Assembly: GCF_000276805.1 (NCBI RefSeq)
Contig: NZ_AKXQ01000012.1
Span: 62,001-126,000 of the forward strand
DNA: 64,000 nt
Direction: 5' to 3'
DNA from: Moritella dasanensis ArB 0140
GTDB lineage: Bacteria; Pseudomonadota; Gammaproteobacteria; Enterobacterales; Moritellaceae
Part shown: positions 18,611-31,598 of the stretch, in pieces
Position numbering within the stretch: position 1 is the stretch's first letter
How the letters are laid out: each line of letters starts with the position of its first letter
The notes under the pieces: generated by a model
What the model was told of the DNA's origin: nothing
The model's input: only the letters and a program-made list of their open reading frames with translations
The model's database searches: none
Position numbers and translations under genes: made by a program

Positions 18611-21600
18611 ATGAAACAGACTAAGTTTTCACTTCGCTTTACCGTGGGTGGGATGTTTTTACTTGCGACAATATTAACCACGATAGTTGCGGTATCGCTG
18701 CAGTATCATTTTAGTAAAAAAATCGCGACAGAACAGACCTTATCCATGCTTTCGATGTCCTCTGCTGAGCTAAGTGAGTATGTTCAAGACTTAGAGTCTG
18801 ATGCGATGAATACTGCTAAGCTGCTAGCTTCTGTTAGCCGTACTGTTGATATGGCTACCGGTGAGATTGATATCCGTAATATATTAGCGGAATCAATGGT
18901 AGATAATCCGTTGTTTTATAGTATTTATATTGGTTCTGCTGATAATAATTTTTATCAAGTAATTAACTTAAATTCTTCCCCTTTAGTGCGAAAGAAACTG
19001 CTCACAGAAAAAAGTGACCGTTGGGTGGTTATTAAAATTACTGGCAGTAAAGAACAACGTATTCGTGAGACTTATTATTATGATGACGCATTTTTATTAC
19101 GCGAGTTAAAGGCGACTAAAAGTAACTACTTCCCCACCGAAAGACCTTGGTATATAACATCAAACCTTGATGTGGTATCAAAAACTAAACCCTATTTATT
19201 TCAACATTTAAAGATCACTGGGCAAACTTACTCTTTGGCGTTTACATCGAAACAGGGGAATAAAGAAACCCATGTTCTGGGTATTGATATCGTCCTTTCA
19301 TCTCTTGCAAAAAAGCTTTCTGTTAGTGCGCTTAACCTTGGCGAAAATAGTGATGTTGAATCATTTATTTACCTTAAGTCTGGTGATGTTATTGCCTCGA
19401 ATCGTAAAAATAATGATGAGATAAAAATACCAGTCGCTAAGCCACTTGATTTAAGCCCAGCGCAAGAACGTATCTTGAGCTCGACCATGCCCATCAAAAT
19501 GTCGAATCAAAATGATTGGGCTCCGATTGATTTTACCGCGTCTGGACAGCCCAAGGGCTATGCCATTGACGTCATGATGCTGATTGCAGATATGACCGGA
19601 ATTGATTTTGAGTTTATTAATGGTTTTTCGTGGGCGGAGCTCGTTAATAAATATAAAGATGGTTCACTCGATGGCTTACATTCATTACAACATTCGAATG
19701 CAAGTAACATTGTTGGTATCTATTCTGAGCCTTTGTACGACTTACCCTTTTCATTCGTCACCAAAGACAATAGGCCAGACATACGTAGCTATGCCGAGCT
19801 GAAAGGGAAGAAAGTTGCGATATCATCAGGTTGGTCTATTGTGCCATTACTAAGACGTGACTTTCCTAGCGTTGAATTGATTGAATACTCAACGCTAAAA
19901 GCGGGCTTTGAATCTGTTGCTTTAGGCGAGACATATGCGTTACTTGATAGTCGAGCGGTACTCAATGCTGGGTTAACGCAGTATTTCTATCAAGATCTGC
20001 AATTACATCAAGAGGTCAAAACGTTAAATACAGGTTACTCTTCAACGTTTCACATTGTGTTGAATCCTAAATACGATGCATTAATTCCTATTATTAACTT
20101 AGCAATCCGTAATATTAGCCAAGCGCAGCGTCAAGCGTTGAAAAGTAAATGGATGGATAATCTAGGTTTAATGACCGGGGATATTATGATCCCTTATCCT
20201 GAGTTATTAATATTGACCAAGCAAAAAAATCTATATGGCAAGATTATCGAAAGACAGATTGATGGCCAAGCTCGATTTGTCTATATTAGCCCGATCGATG
20301 TTGATGCCAGCGAATTTTTCACCGTCATTATCCCCAAAGAAGTTATCTACAGTGACGTCACCAAGCGGGTCGCGGTATCGATTGGTATCACGATTAGTAT
20401 TATGTTGTTGATATTGCCACTGGCATGGATATTTGGTGGGCCGATTGTTCGCCCTATCTATCTGTTACGTTTACAAGCTCAGAAAATAAAAAATCGCGAA
20501 TATGATTCAGTAGAAATTGTCGATACTCGTATTAAAGAAATTTGGGAACTATCGAAGTCGTTCACTGAGATGTCATTGGTATTGAAAAAACATGAACTAG
20601 CACAAGAAGAATTTTTAGAGGCGTTTATTAAACTGATTGCGCAAGCTATTGATGATAAGTCTGCTTATACTGCTGCGCATTGTAATCGCGTACCTGAGCT
20701 GGGCATGATGCTAGCAGAAGCGGCTGAACAATGTGACTCAGTATTATTTAAGGACTTCAAATTTGCTAATGCCGATGAAAAGCGTGAGTTTAGAATTGCT
20801 GCTTGGTTACATGATTGCGGCAAAATAACGACACCAGAACATATTGTCGATAAAGGCAGTAAATTAGAGACTAATTATAACCGTATTCATGAAGTGAGAA
20901 TGCGTTTTGAAGTACTCTGGCGCGATGCTGAAATTATAGCGCTTAAACAACAATTGGTAACACCACAAAATAAAGCCGAGATTGATAGCGCGTTGCAGCA
21001 AAAACAACAGCAATTGATGAATGATTTTGAGTTCATTGCGACCTCAAATGTGGGGGGCGAATTTATGAGTGACGATAAAGTGGCGCGAATAAAAACTCTT
21101 TCGACACAAACATGGTTGCGTCATTTTGATGATAATCTCGGGCTATCACCAATAGAAGAATTAGGTAAAGCAACAGTGTCATCAACGTTACCAGTTGTGG
21201 AACGGTTGCTAGCCGATAAAGCTGAACATATTATTAAGCGTGAGCGTAAGACTGAATTTGAGCCTAAATACGGTATTAAAATGGCTGTGCCCGAACATCA
21301 ATATAACTTAGGTGAAGTATATAATTTAACGATCAGTCGAGGCACTTTAACGGTGGAAGACAGGTTTAAGATTAACGAGCATATGATCAGTACGATTAAG
21401 ATGTTAGATAATCTCCCTTTCCCTCCAGAATTGAGCCGTGTTCCGCGTTATGCTTCAACGCATCATGAAACGCTAAAAGGTACGGGTTATCCTCGTCAGC
21501 TGACCGGGGAAGACCTGTCAATTCCTGAACGTATCTTGGTGATCGCGGATATTTTTGAAGCCTTAACCGCCTCGGACCGCCCTTATAAGAAAGCCAAGCC

Positions 21601-21811
21601 GGTTAGTGTCGCAGTGGACATCATGTACAAAATGGCCTTAGACCAGCATTTGGATATCGAGTTATTTAAGCTATTTTTACAAAGTGGTACACACATTAAG
21701 TATGCCCAAGAATACCTGAAACCTGAGCAATTAGATGAGGTTGATATAAGTAAGTATCTGCAACCCCAACAAATCGATGAAACGGGTATAAGTCAAAAAT
21801 TGACTGCTTAA
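18611..21811 (+). CDS. Membrane HD-GYP phosphodiesterase with Cache and solute-binding sensor domains
   Basis: This is a 1066-residue receptor predicted to degrade cyclic di-GMP. In order: membrane helix (about 12-31), a double-Cache-type sensor with RPWY (about 40-290), a type-3 periplasmic solute-binding domain (about 296-520; GYAIDVMMLIADMTG, ELKGKKVAISSG), a return to Cache-like sequence (about 525-580), a second membrane helix (about 586-608), HAMP, then HD-GYP. The metal and signature residues are present: HDCGK near 734, HHE near 951, TGYP and ADIFEALTASDRPY. About 150 residues are inserted between the HD and GYP halves. Amino acids are the most likely ligands for such binding domains, but this is inference. 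It stands alone between terminators. Confidence 0.88.
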   Translation: MKQTKFSLRFTVGGMFLLATILTTIVAVSLQYHFSKKIATEQTLSMLSMSSAELSEYVQDLESDAMNTAKLLASVSRTVDMATGEIDIRNILAESMVDNPLFYSIYIGSADNNFYQVINLNSSPLVRKKLLTEKSDRWVVIKITGSKEQRIRETYYYDDAFLLRELKATKSNYFPTERPWYITSNLDVVSKTKPYLFQHLKITGQTYSLAFTSKQGNKETHVLGIDIVLSSLAKKLSVSALNLGENSDVESFIYLKSGDVIASNRKNNDEIKIPVAKPLDLSPAQERILSSTMPIKMSNQNDWAPIDFTASGQPKGYAIDVMMLIADMTGIDFEFINGFSWAELVNKYKDGSLDGLHSLQHSNASNIVGIYSEPLYDLPFSFVTKDNRPDIRSYAELKGKKVAISSGWSIVPLLRRDFPSVELIEYSTLKAGFESVALGETYALLDSRAVLNAGLTQYFYQDLQLHQEVKTLNTGYSSTFHIVLNPKYDALIPIINLAIRNISQAQRQALKSKWMDNLGLMTGDIMIPYPELLILTKQKNLYGKIIERQIDGQARFVYISPIDVDASEFFTVIIPKEVIYSDVTKRVAVSIGITISIMLLILPLAWIFGGPIVRPIYLLRLQAQKIKNREYDSVEIVDTRIKEIWELSKSFTEMSLVLKKHELAQEEFLEAFIKLIAQAIDDKSAYTAAHCNRVPELGMMLAEAAEQCDSVLFKDFKFANADEKREFRIAAWLHDCGKITTPEHIVDKGSKLETNYNRIHEVRMRFEVLWRDAEIIALKQQLVTPQNKAEIDSALQQKQQQLMNDFEFIATSNVGGEFMSDDKVARIKTLSTQTWLRHFDDNLGLSPIEELGKATVSSTLPVVERLLADKAEHIIKRERKTEFEPKYGIKMAVPEHQYNLGEVYNLTISRGTLTVEDRFKINEHMISTIKMLDNLPFPPELSRVPRYASTHHETLKGTGYPRQLTGEDLSIPERILVIADIFEALTASDRPYKKAKPVSVAVDIMYKMALDQHLDIELFKLFLQSGTHIKYAQEYLKPEQLDEVDISKYLQPQQIDETGISQKLTA

Positions 21812-21826
21812 TTGCCATTCTCCCAC

Positions 21827-21856
21827 GCGGCAAGTCACTTGTAGGTGACTTGTCGC
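21827..21856 (+). terminator. Hairpin after the HD-GYP gene
   Basis: GCGGCAAGTCAC at 21827-21838 pairs with GTGACTTGTCGC at 21845-21856 (12 bp with one G-T pair, 6-base loop), 15 bp after the stop. No T-tract follows, so intrinsic termination is uncertain. Confidence 0.55.
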
Positions 21857-22052
21857 GCGTTATCTCTCTCGCCTCGAACATTTAAGTTGTCTATATTGAC
21901 TAAAAACAGTCCACTGCAAATATACGCTATATCATTATATACTCGCTGATAAACCATTTACTTTTGGTTTAAGGGGGGTTTATGGCTTAGCATCACATCA
22001 TGAGTCTCGATCTTCGCCCTTTAGCTGAAAAATTGAATTAATAGGATTTATT

Positions 22053-22847
22053 TTGAAAGAAAAGTACACGATCAATGATTTACGTAAAATGGTTGAACAA
22101 TTACGTAACCCAGATACAGGTTGCCCTTGGCATTTACAGCAAAATTTTGCCTCTATCACCAAATTCACCCTAGAGGAAGCTTATGAAGTGGTTGATAGTA
22201 TAGAAAATAATGATATTAAAGGACTAGAGGGAGAGCTTGGTGATTTACTCTACCACGTGCTTTATTACGCTGAACTTGGTCAGGAACAAGCCTTATTTAG
22301 CTTTGATGATGTTATCCAACAGCTCGCTGCGAAATTAACACAACGTCACCCGCATGTTTTTGGTGAAATAAAACTACAGTCTGAATCTGAAATAGTCGCC
22401 GCATGGCAAAAACAGAAGTCTAAAGAACGTTTAGATAGTCATAAAAATACCGTGCAGCACAGTGCATTAGACAATATACCGAACGCATTACCAGCCTTGG
22501 TCAGAGCAGCTAAAATACAGCAGCGAGCTGCCGATGTGAAATTTGATTTTGAACATTATAAGCAAGCATTATCAAAGGTTTATGAGGAAGTCGATGAAGT
22601 GGTTGAAGAAGCCGATGCAGCGGTCATAGATACGGATAAACTAGAAGAAGAATTAGGCGATCTGTTGTTCTCTGTGGTGAATGTTACACGCCACTTAAAG
22701 CAAGACCCTGAGCAAGCACTCAGGAAGGCAAATGAAAAGTTTGAAAAAAGATTTAGACAGGTAGAAGTACTTGCCTTACAGAATGGTAAGTCATTAAGTG
22801 ACTGTTCTATAAGTGAAATGGAATCATTTTGGCAAGAAGTGAAATAA
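22053..22847 (+). CDS. mazG: Nucleoside triphosphate pyrophosphohydrolase MazG
   Basis: MazG hydrolyses nucleoside triphosphates to monophosphates and lowers ppGpp levels in E. coli. The 264-residue protein has two MazG folds, each with the E-x2-E...E-x2-D metal set (EEAYEVVDSI...EGELGDLLYHV and EEVDEVVEEA...EEELGDLLFSV). The start is a TTG at 22053, chosen because the family N-terminus (NPDTGCPWH near residue 19) begins close to it and AGGA lies upstream. The mazE/mazF toxin genes found before mazG in E. coli are absent. It precedes pyrG. Confidence 0.93.
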   Translation: MKEKYTINDLRKMVEQLRNPDTGCPWHLQQNFASITKFTLEEAYEVVDSIENNDIKGLEGELGDLLYHVLYYAELGQEQALFSFDDVIQQLAAKLTQRHPHVFGEIKLQSESEIVAAWQKQKSKERLDSHKNTVQHSALDNIPNALPALVRAAKIQQRAADVKFDFEHYKQALSKVYEEVDEVVEEADAAVIDTDKLEEELGDLLFSVVNVTRHLKQDPEQALRKANEKFEKRFRQVEVLALQNGKSLSDCSISEMESFWQEVK

Positions 22848-22975
22848 AATTACAACATATGATCTACCGCACAGTTCTCTAAAAACGGCAATGCTATACT
22901 TGTCAACATTGTGGGATGAAGGGGATTTGTTTATAATGTCGTCCCTTCTGGTATATGTTCAATAATACACATTAA

Positions 22976-24637
<1,662 letters not shown>

Positions 24638-24667
24638 TCAGAGATTTTAATATTAGTGTCGCGGTAA

Positions 24668-26008
<1,341 letters not shown>

Positions 26009-26040
26009 TTCGCTTAGCACTTAATTCTGAATAGATTAAA

Positions 26041-26067
26041 AAACCCGCTTTATAGCGGGTTTTTTTT
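26041..26067 (+). terminator. Rho-independent terminator after eno
   Basis: AAACCCGCT at 26041-26049 pairs with AGCGGGTTT at 26054-26062 around a TTAT loop, and eight Ts run from 26060. Canonical form. Confidence 0.92.
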
Positions 26068-26133
26068 ATTTATACGCTAACCAATCCAGCCATAATATGT
26101 GACAATAACTGATTCATTTACGGGATGATTGTC

Positions 26134-26415
26134 ATGCGCCTGCTTTATTTTGTATTAATCTTAATTCTCAGCTTATTGCTCTATCATTTTATTGCCGGAA
26201 ATAACGGTGTGATGGACTACAAGCGTATCGAACGTGAAGTCGATCTCCAGTACACCAATAATCAAGTTTTAATTGAACGTAATACCGCGCTAAAAAACGA
26301 GATCTTAGATCTGCGTAATGGCAACGATGCGATTGAAGAACGTACCCGTAATGAACTGGGTATGATTAAAGAAGGGGAAACCTTCTACCGTATTATTAAT
26401 GATGATAATAACTAG
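26134..26415 (+). CDS. ftsB: Cell division protein FtsB
   Basis: FtsB forms the FtsQLB divisome complex that triggers septal peptidoglycan synthesis. The short protein (93 residues) has one N-terminal membrane helix (about 2-18), then a coiled coil rich in N, E, L and R, and the conserved end RNELGMIKEGETFYRI. The ATG at 26134 gives the family N-terminus and has GGGAT upstream; an in-frame ATG at 26125 would add three residues. ispD begins 9 bp later, the usual ftsB-ispD-ispF order. Confidence 0.93.
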   Translation: MRLLYFVLILILSLLLYHFIAGNNGVMDYKRIEREVDLQYTNNQVLIERNTALKNEILDLRNGNDAIEERTRNELGMIKEGETFYRIINDDNN

Positions 26416-26424
26416 GCGACAGAG

Positions 26425-27126
26425 ATGACTGAACAATTTATTGCGGTTGTCCCAGCCGCGGGTGTCGGCGCACGTATGGGCGCAAATATTCCCAAGCAAT
26501 ACTTGATGCTAGAAAATAAAACCGTTATTGAACATACGCTAACTGCGTTATTAGGCCACCCTCGTATTAACAAAGTTGTTGTTGCGTTGGGACATGAAGA
26601 TGGTTGGTTTGCTGATCTCGCGATTGCGAACGACCCTGCCATTATTCGTGTTAATGGCGGTAAAGAACGCGCTGATTCAGTATTAGCGGGATTACAGGCC
26701 TGCCAGTCATATAACTGGGTATTAGTCCATGATGCTGCACGACCTTGTCTTACTCACGTTGATATCGATAATTTAATTCTTGGCGCACTCGACTCTGATC
26801 ATGGTGCTATTCTTGGTAGCCAGGTTCGCGATACGATGAAACGTACTGATGCTCAAGGTAATATTATTGCCACTGTGGATCGTGAGTTATTGTGGCACGC
26901 GTTAACGCCACAAATGTTTCCGGTTAAATTGCTGACTGATGCACTCACCAGTGGTTTAGCTGATAATGCTAATATTACCGATGAAGCATCCGCAATTGAA
27001 TTATTAGGTTTAACCCCTAAGATGGTGGTTGGCCGCGCTGATAATATTAAAATTACCCGTCCTGAAGACATGCCGCTAGCGACGCTTTTTTTACAGCAGC
27101 TAACGCAAAAGAATAATCATGAATAA
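26425..27126 (+). CDS. ispD: 2-C-methyl-D-erythritol 4-phosphate cytidylyltransferase
   Basis: IspD couples CTP to methylerythritol phosphate, the third step of the non-mevalonate isoprenoid pathway. The 233 residues contain the nucleotide-binding start VVPAAGVGARMG and PKQYL, the VHDAARPC motif and the TDEAS segment. It sits in the ftsB-ispD-ispF run; the next gene, ispF, begins 18 bp after its stop. Confidence 0.97.
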   Translation: MTEQFIAVVPAAGVGARMGANIPKQYLMLENKTVIEHTLTALLGHPRINKVVVALGHEDGWFADLAIANDPAIIRVNGGKERADSVLAGLQACQSYNWVLVHDAARPCLTHVDIDNLILGALDSDHGAILGSQVRDTMKRTDAQGNIIATVDRELLWHALTPQMFPVKLLTDALTSGLADNANITDEASAIELLGLTPKMVVGRADNIKITRPEDMPLATLFLQQLTQKNNHE

Positions 27127-27144
27127 TCATAGGGAAGAGAGATA

Positions 27145-27624
27145 ATGTTTAGAATTGGCCATGGTTTTGACGTACATAAATTTGGTAATGCAGGCCCGGT
27201 AATGATTAACGGTGTCGCTATTCCTTATGAACAAGGTTTCTTAGCGCATTCCGATGGTGATGTTGCATTACATGCCATCTGTGATGCCTTACTTGGCGCG
27301 TTAGCGCTGGGCGATATAGGGCATCACTTCCCTGATACATCAGCAGAATTTGAAAACATTGATAGCCGCATCTTATTACGCGATGTGTTTAGTAAAGTGA
27401 AGGAACTGGGTTATCGCATTGGTAATCTAGATGTCACCATTATTGCTCAGGCACCGAAGATTGCACCCCACATTCAAGCGATGCGAGCGGTATTAAGTAC
27501 TGATCTTGAAACTGACATCGGTACGGTAAATGTCAAAGCGACGACGACAGAAAAACTGGGTTTTACAGGGCGTAAAGAAGGCGTGGCATGTGAAGCTGTC
27601 GTGCTATTAATGAAAAATACATAA
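27145..27624 (+). CDS. ispF: 2-C-methyl-D-erythritol 2,4-cyclodiphosphate synthase
   Basis: IspF forms the cyclic diphosphate intermediate of the non-mevalonate pathway. The 159-residue protein shows the metal-binding GHGFDVHKF at the start, the [12 protein letters not shown] segment and the C-terminal [16 protein letters not shown]. The AGAGAG site upstream is purine rich. In its family IspF is a homotrimer with metal at the subunit interfaces. Confidence 0.97.
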   Translation: MFRIGHGFDVHKFGNAGPVMINGVAIPYEQGFLAHSDGDVALHAICDALLGALALGDIGHHFPDTSAEFENIDSRILLRDVFSKVKELGYRIGNLDVTIIAQAPKIAPHIQAMRAVLSTDLETDIGTVNVKATTTEKLGFTGRKEGVACEAVVLLMKNT

Positions 27625-27668
27625 GCGAAACGAAATTAATGCAAACTAACCTTAATGCGGAGAACAAA

Positions 27669-28724
27669 ATGCTTCCTGAATTTGAATATTTATACGGCAA
27701 ACCTACTATTACAGGTTTTATTAAGCAGGAAGCTGCCGATTTTGTGGTTATTGAAGACCTTGGCTTTGAATTAACGGGTGAAGGTGAACATATCTTTATC
27801 TCTATTCGCAAAGAAGGTGAAAACACCCAATATGTTGCGCGTGCACTAGCTAAAGCCGCAGGCGTGGCGGATAAACATGTGAGCTATGCTGGCCTGAAAG
27901 ATCGCCATGCTATTACCGAACAATGGTTTGGCATTCATATGCCGGGTAAAGAAACGCCTGATTTTTCGAGTGTTGAAACAGACCAAATTACAGTATTAAA
28001 AATCGTTCGTCATAACAAAAAACTGCGTACCGGTGCCCTTAAAGGTAATCAGTTTACTTTAAAGTTGACTGATTTGAGCTGCACAGATGGTCTTGAAGAA
28101 CGTTTAGAAAAAATCAAAACAGTGGGTGTGCCGAATTATTTTGGTGAGCAGCGTTTTGGCCGTAATGGCAGTAATATTACCGCAGCCCAAGAGATGTTTG
28201 CAGGCAAAACAATTAGAGACCGTAACAAGCGTAGTTTTTATATTTCTGCTGCACGTAGTTTGATCTTTAATGCCGTGGTGAGTGAACGCATTAGCCAAGC
28301 AAAATGGCAGACACCAATGCCGGGTGATTGTTTGGTTTTACAAGGTTCGAACTCATTCTTTGCTGAAGAAACCTTAACTGACGATATCATTGAGCGTGTT
28401 GCCCAAGGTGCTTTACAATTATCCGCACCGCTAGTGGGCAAGGGTAATAGCAGCGCGATGAGTGACGCGTTAGCATTTGAAGATACGATCATCGCGCAAT
28501 ATCCAGAGTTGCTTGAAGGGCTTGTTGCTGCAGGCTTGCGTCAAGAACGTAAAGCGTTAATATTACGCCCGCAAAACTTTAGCTATGAACTTGCTGAGAA
28601 TAGCTTAACGGTGAGTTTCTATCTGCCATCAGGTTGTTTTGCAACAAGTGTGGTGCGTGAATTGATTGAAGAGAAATTCGTTGTTCGTCATTTTGACCAA
28701 GAAGTTAAATCAGGAGACGTATGA
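27669..28724 (+). CDS. truD: tRNA pseudouridine-13 synthase
   Basis: TruD isomerises U13 in tRNA. The 351-residue protein has the catalytic Asp motif [15 protein letters not shown] and the later [14 protein letters not shown] segment typical of TruD. The frame opens at 27639, but the ATG at 27669 has a good GGAG and gives the family N-terminus ([15 protein letters not shown]). Its stop overlaps the pcm start (ATGA), whereas in E. coli surE lies between truD and pcm. Confidence 0.95.
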   Translation: MLPEFEYLYGKPTITGFIKQEAADFVVIEDLGFELTGEGEHIFISIRKEGENTQYVARALAKAAGVADKHVSYAGLKDRHAITEQWFGIHMPGKETPDFSSVETDQITVLKIVRHNKKLRTGALKGNQFTLKLTDLSCTDGLEERLEKIKTVGVPNYFGEQRFGRNGSNITAAQEMFAGKTIRDRNKRSFYISAARSLIFNAVVSERISQAKWQTPMPGDCLVLQGSNSFFAEETLTDDIIERVAQGALQLSAPLVGKGNSSAMSDALAFEDTIIAQYPELLEGLVAAGLRQERKALILRPQNFSYELAENSLTVSFYLPSGCFATSVVRELIEEKFVVRHFDQEVKSGDV

Positions 28725-29362
28725 TCCAACTGGGTAATACAGGCGTAGCAGGGCAGCGTATAAAATCGTTGCTTGAACAACAAGGGATCCGAGCCCCAAG
28801 TGTATTAACTGCAATACAAGATACCCCACGTGACTATTTTGTCGAAGAAGCCTTTGCATTGCAGGCATGGGGTAATCAAGCCTTGCCTATCGGCGCTGGA
28901 CAAACGATTTCTCAGCCTTACATCGTTGCTAGAATGACGGAACTGTTAATGCAAAGCAATCCACAGCGGGTGCTCGAAATTGGCACCGGCTCGGGTTACC
29001 AAACCGCTATTCTCGCGCAAGTATTTCCAAGGGTTTATTCGGTCGAGCGGATCCAAGCATTACAATGGCAAGCGAAACGCCGTTTAAAGAATTTGGACCT
29101 GCACAATGTGATGATGAAATACGGTGATGGCTGGCAAGGTTGGCAAAGTAAAGCGCCGTTTGATGCGATTATCGTTACCGCTGCGCCCGCTGCTGTACCG
29201 CAAGCATTATTAACGCAGTTAGCCGATGGTGGGCAACTTATTTTACCCTTGGGTGTCAAATCTCAAGTATTACAAGTTATCACCCGTAATGGCGATAGCT
29301 ATACCAGTCAAAATGTTGAAAATGTACGCTTTGTGCCTTTAGTTCAAGGTGAATTAGCGTGA
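28721..29362 (+). CDS. pcm: Protein-L-isoaspartate O-methyltransferase
   Basis: Pcm methylates isoaspartyl residues in aged proteins so that they can be repaired. The 213-residue protein has the family's [11 protein letters not shown] motif, the SAM loop [13 protein letters not shown] and the later GGQLILPLG. It overlaps the truD stop by four bases, so it is translationally coupled. In other gammaproteobacteria it follows surE. Confidence 0.96.
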   Translation: MIQLGNTGVAGQRIKSLLEQQGIRAPSVLTAIQDTPRDYFVEEAFALQAWGNQALPIGAGQTISQPYIVARMTELLMQSNPQRVLEIGTGSGYQTAILAQVFPRVYSVERIQALQWQAKRRLKNLDLHNVMMKYGDGWQGWQSKAPFDAIIVTAAPAAVPQALLTQLADGGQLILPLGVKSQVLQVITRNGDSYTSQNVENVRFVPLVQGELA

Positions 29363-29375
29363 GTGTATTGTCGGT

Positions 29376-30356
29376 ATGAAGTGCGAAGGAGATCGAATCA
29401 GGGAATCAGTTGCAGTGATGGTCAATCACAGTCTATTAAGTAATGTACGCCGGTGTCACCGATGGTATCGTATCGCGTTTTATTTATTGCTTGCGCAGTT
29501 AGTCGGTTGTTCTACAACTAATCATAACCCCGCGCCTGTCACCAGCGTTCAGGGTTATAAAGTAGAGCTCAGATCGCATATTAATACGCCGACTTACCGT
29601 GTTAGCAAAGGGGAAACCCTGTACGCGATCGCATGGCGAAGTAATCAAGATTTTAAATTTTTAGCTGCCTTAAATCAGATCCCTGATCCTTATCAAATTT
29701 ACCCTGGTCAAGTATTAAAACTGAAAGGCAAAATCCCTGTGCCTGTTTATAAAAAACCGACTTCAGTGAAGACAGCTAAAACCACAAATCAGCACAAAAG
29801 TACCACTAAAACCAGTATTAAAGCACCGTCAAAGCCACTCGTTAAACCGGCTAAAACCAAAACGGTTATCGCGAAAGCAAGTTCTCCGGCTAAATATAAA
29901 GCGCCAGTGCCAAGTAAAGCACCCGTTAAAGCTAAGCCGCCAGTGAAAGTCGTGAAGCCCAAAGCCGTCGTCAGTAATAATAAGCTTAAATGGAGCTGGC
30001 CAGCGTCAGGTAAGTTAATTAGTACTTATTCGACGAGTAAGTCTGGTAACCAAGGGGTAAACATAGCGGGTTCATTGGGACGAAATATCATTGCGTCTGA
30101 AAATGGTCGCGTGGTTTATTCCGGTAGTGGTTTACGTGGTTACGGTAACCTTATTATTATTAAACATAACGATGATTACTTAAGCGCCTATGCCTACAAC
30201 CAAAAGTTATTAGTGAAAGAGCAGCAATGGGTTAAGGCTGGTCAGAAGATCGCAACCATGGGTAACACTGGCCCTAATTCAGGTGCCGAATTGTATTTTG
30301 AGATCCGTTATCGTGGTAAACCGGTTAACCCAATGCGTTACTTGCCTAAGCGTTAA
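29376..30356 (+). CDS. nlpD: Murein hydrolase activator lipoprotein NlpD
   Basis: NlpD activates the amidase AmiC during cell separation. The protein has a lipobox AQLVGC (lipidated Cys near residue 45), a LysM domain (TYRVSKGETLYAIAW...PGQVLKLKG), a long Lys/Pro/Ala-rich linker (about 125-205) and a C-terminal LytM/M23 domain with degenerate metal residues (GRNIIASENGRVVYSG, ISA-like LSAYAYNQ), as expected of a non-enzymatic activator. The start is uncertain: the ATG at 29376 gives a long N-region, while the in-frame ATG at 29418 gives a more usual lipoprotein signal peptide. In E. coli the main rpoS promoter lies inside nlpD. Confidence 0.9.
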   Translation: MKCEGDRIRESVAVMVNHSLLSNVRRCHRWYRIAFYLLLAQLVGCSTTNHNPAPVTSVQGYKVELRSHINTPTYRVSKGETLYAIAWRSNQDFKFLAALNQIPDPYQIYPGQVLKLKGKIPVPVYKKPTSVKTAKTTNQHKSTTKTSIKAPSKPLVKPAKTKTVIAKASSPAKYKAPVPSKAPVKAKPPVKVVKPKAVVSNNKLKWSWPASGKLISTYSTSKSGNQGVNIAGSLGRNIIASENGRVVYSGSGLRGYGNLIIIKHNDDYLSAYAYNQKLLVKEQQWVKAGQKIATMGNTGPNSGAELYFEIRYRGKPVNPMRYLPKR

Positions 30357-30425
30357 GCCCGACTGAAAGTGGTTTATTAGACTAATCTTAATAAGCTATT
30401 TACTGCAGTCAGGAGGCAATTCGTA

Positions 30426-31385
30426 ATGAGCAAGATAACTGATGCAAATAAGTTAAACGTTGCAGATAATGAAGTATCTGATAACGCTAAAAAAGCACGT
30501 CCAGGGATGGAAAAATTTGAAGATGAACACCTCATTCCTAACGATGCAAAAAGCTTAGATGCAACGCAGCTTTATCTTGGGGAAATTGGATTTTCACCTC
30601 TGCTGACCGCAGAAGAAGAAGTTTTTTATGCACGCCGTTCATTGCGCGGCGATGCCAGTTCAAGAAAACGTATGATCGAAAGTAATCTGCGTTTAGTGGT
30701 TAAAATAGCAAGGCGCTATAATAACCGTGGGCTGGCTTTATTAGACCTGATTGAAGAAGGTAACCTAGGCCTGATAAGGGCTGTTGAGAAGTTTGACCCC
30801 GAGCGGGGATTTCGCTTCTCAACGTATGCGACATGGTGGATAAGACAAACCATTGAACGTGCCATCATGAATCAAACCCGCACCATTCGTTTACCTATCC
30901 ACGTGGTTAAAGAGTTGAATGTTTACCTGCGTGCCGCGCGTGAACTGGCCCACGAGTTAGATCATGAACCTACCGCTGAAGACATTGCCGAAAAATTAGA
31001 TAAGCCGGTTGCTGATGTCAGTAAAATGCTGCGTTTGAATGAACGGATCAGCTCGGTTGATACGCCTATCGGTGGTGACTCTGAAAAAGCATTATTAGAC
31101 ATCATATCGGATGATAAAGGTGACGGACCGGAAAGTTGTACCCAAAATGATGATATTAAATTTAGTATTGTGCGTTGGCTAGAAGAGCTGAACCCTAAGC
31201 AACGCGAAGTACTCGCAAGGCGCTTTGGGCTGCTCGGTTATGATGCTTCAACACTTGAGGATGTAGGGCATGAAATCGGTTTAACACGTGAGCGTGTCCG
31301 ACAGATACAAGTTGAAGCGCTACGGCGATTACGTGAGGTGCTGGCCCAGCAAGGTTTATCGGTCGAAGCGTTATTTAGGCTTTAG
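30426..31385 (+). CDS. rpoS: RNA polymerase sigma factor RpoS (stationary phase / general stress)
   Basis: The 319-residue sigma-70-type factor lacks the large non-conserved region and carries region 1.2 ([17 protein letters not shown]), region 2 ([48 protein letters not shown]), region 3, and region 4 ([18 protein letters not shown]). Together with nlpD upstream this identifies RpoS. An AGGAGG site precedes the ATG. The usual translational control by small RNAs would act on the long leader from the nlpD promoter. Confidence 0.97.
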   Translation: MSKITDANKLNVADNEVSDNAKKARPGMEKFEDEHLIPNDAKSLDATQLYLGEIGFSPLLTAEEEVFYARRSLRGDASSRKRMIESNLRLVVKIARRYNNRGLALLDLIEEGNLGLIRAVEKFDPERGFRFSTYATWWIRQTIERAIMNQTRTIRLPIHVVKELNVYLRAARELAHELDHEPTAEDIAEKLDKPVADVSKMLRLNERISSVDTPIGGDSEKALLDIISDDKGDGPESCTQNDDIKFSIVRWLEELNPKQREVLARRFGLLGYDASTLEDVGHEIGLTRERVRQIQVEALRRLREVLAQQGLSVEALFRL

Positions 31386-31458
31386 CCTTCATGCAAGAGA
31401 CTTTCCGCTATAGGAGAGGCCAAAGGCTCTAGTTGTTATTGAGTCGCTATTGAGTGAT

Positions 31459-31491
31459 TAATCATTAAGAGTTTCCTAGTCTTAATGATTA
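31459..31491 (+). terminator. Hairpin downstream of rpoS
   Basis: TAATCATTAAGA at 31459-31470 and TCTTAATGATTA at 31480-31491 form a perfect 12-bp stem with a 9-base loop, extended by AGTG (31453-31456) and CACT (31493-31496). The stem is AT-rich and no T-tract follows, so the role as a terminator is tentative. Confidence 0.5.
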
Positions 31492-31598
31492 GCACTTCAA
31501 TCAGTCTTTATTCTTATTTTATTAAAATCAGTCATACTATTCATGCGTTTCTAGTATCTTAATACCTCTCTGCAAACATGGACTGTTTAAGGAAGGTT

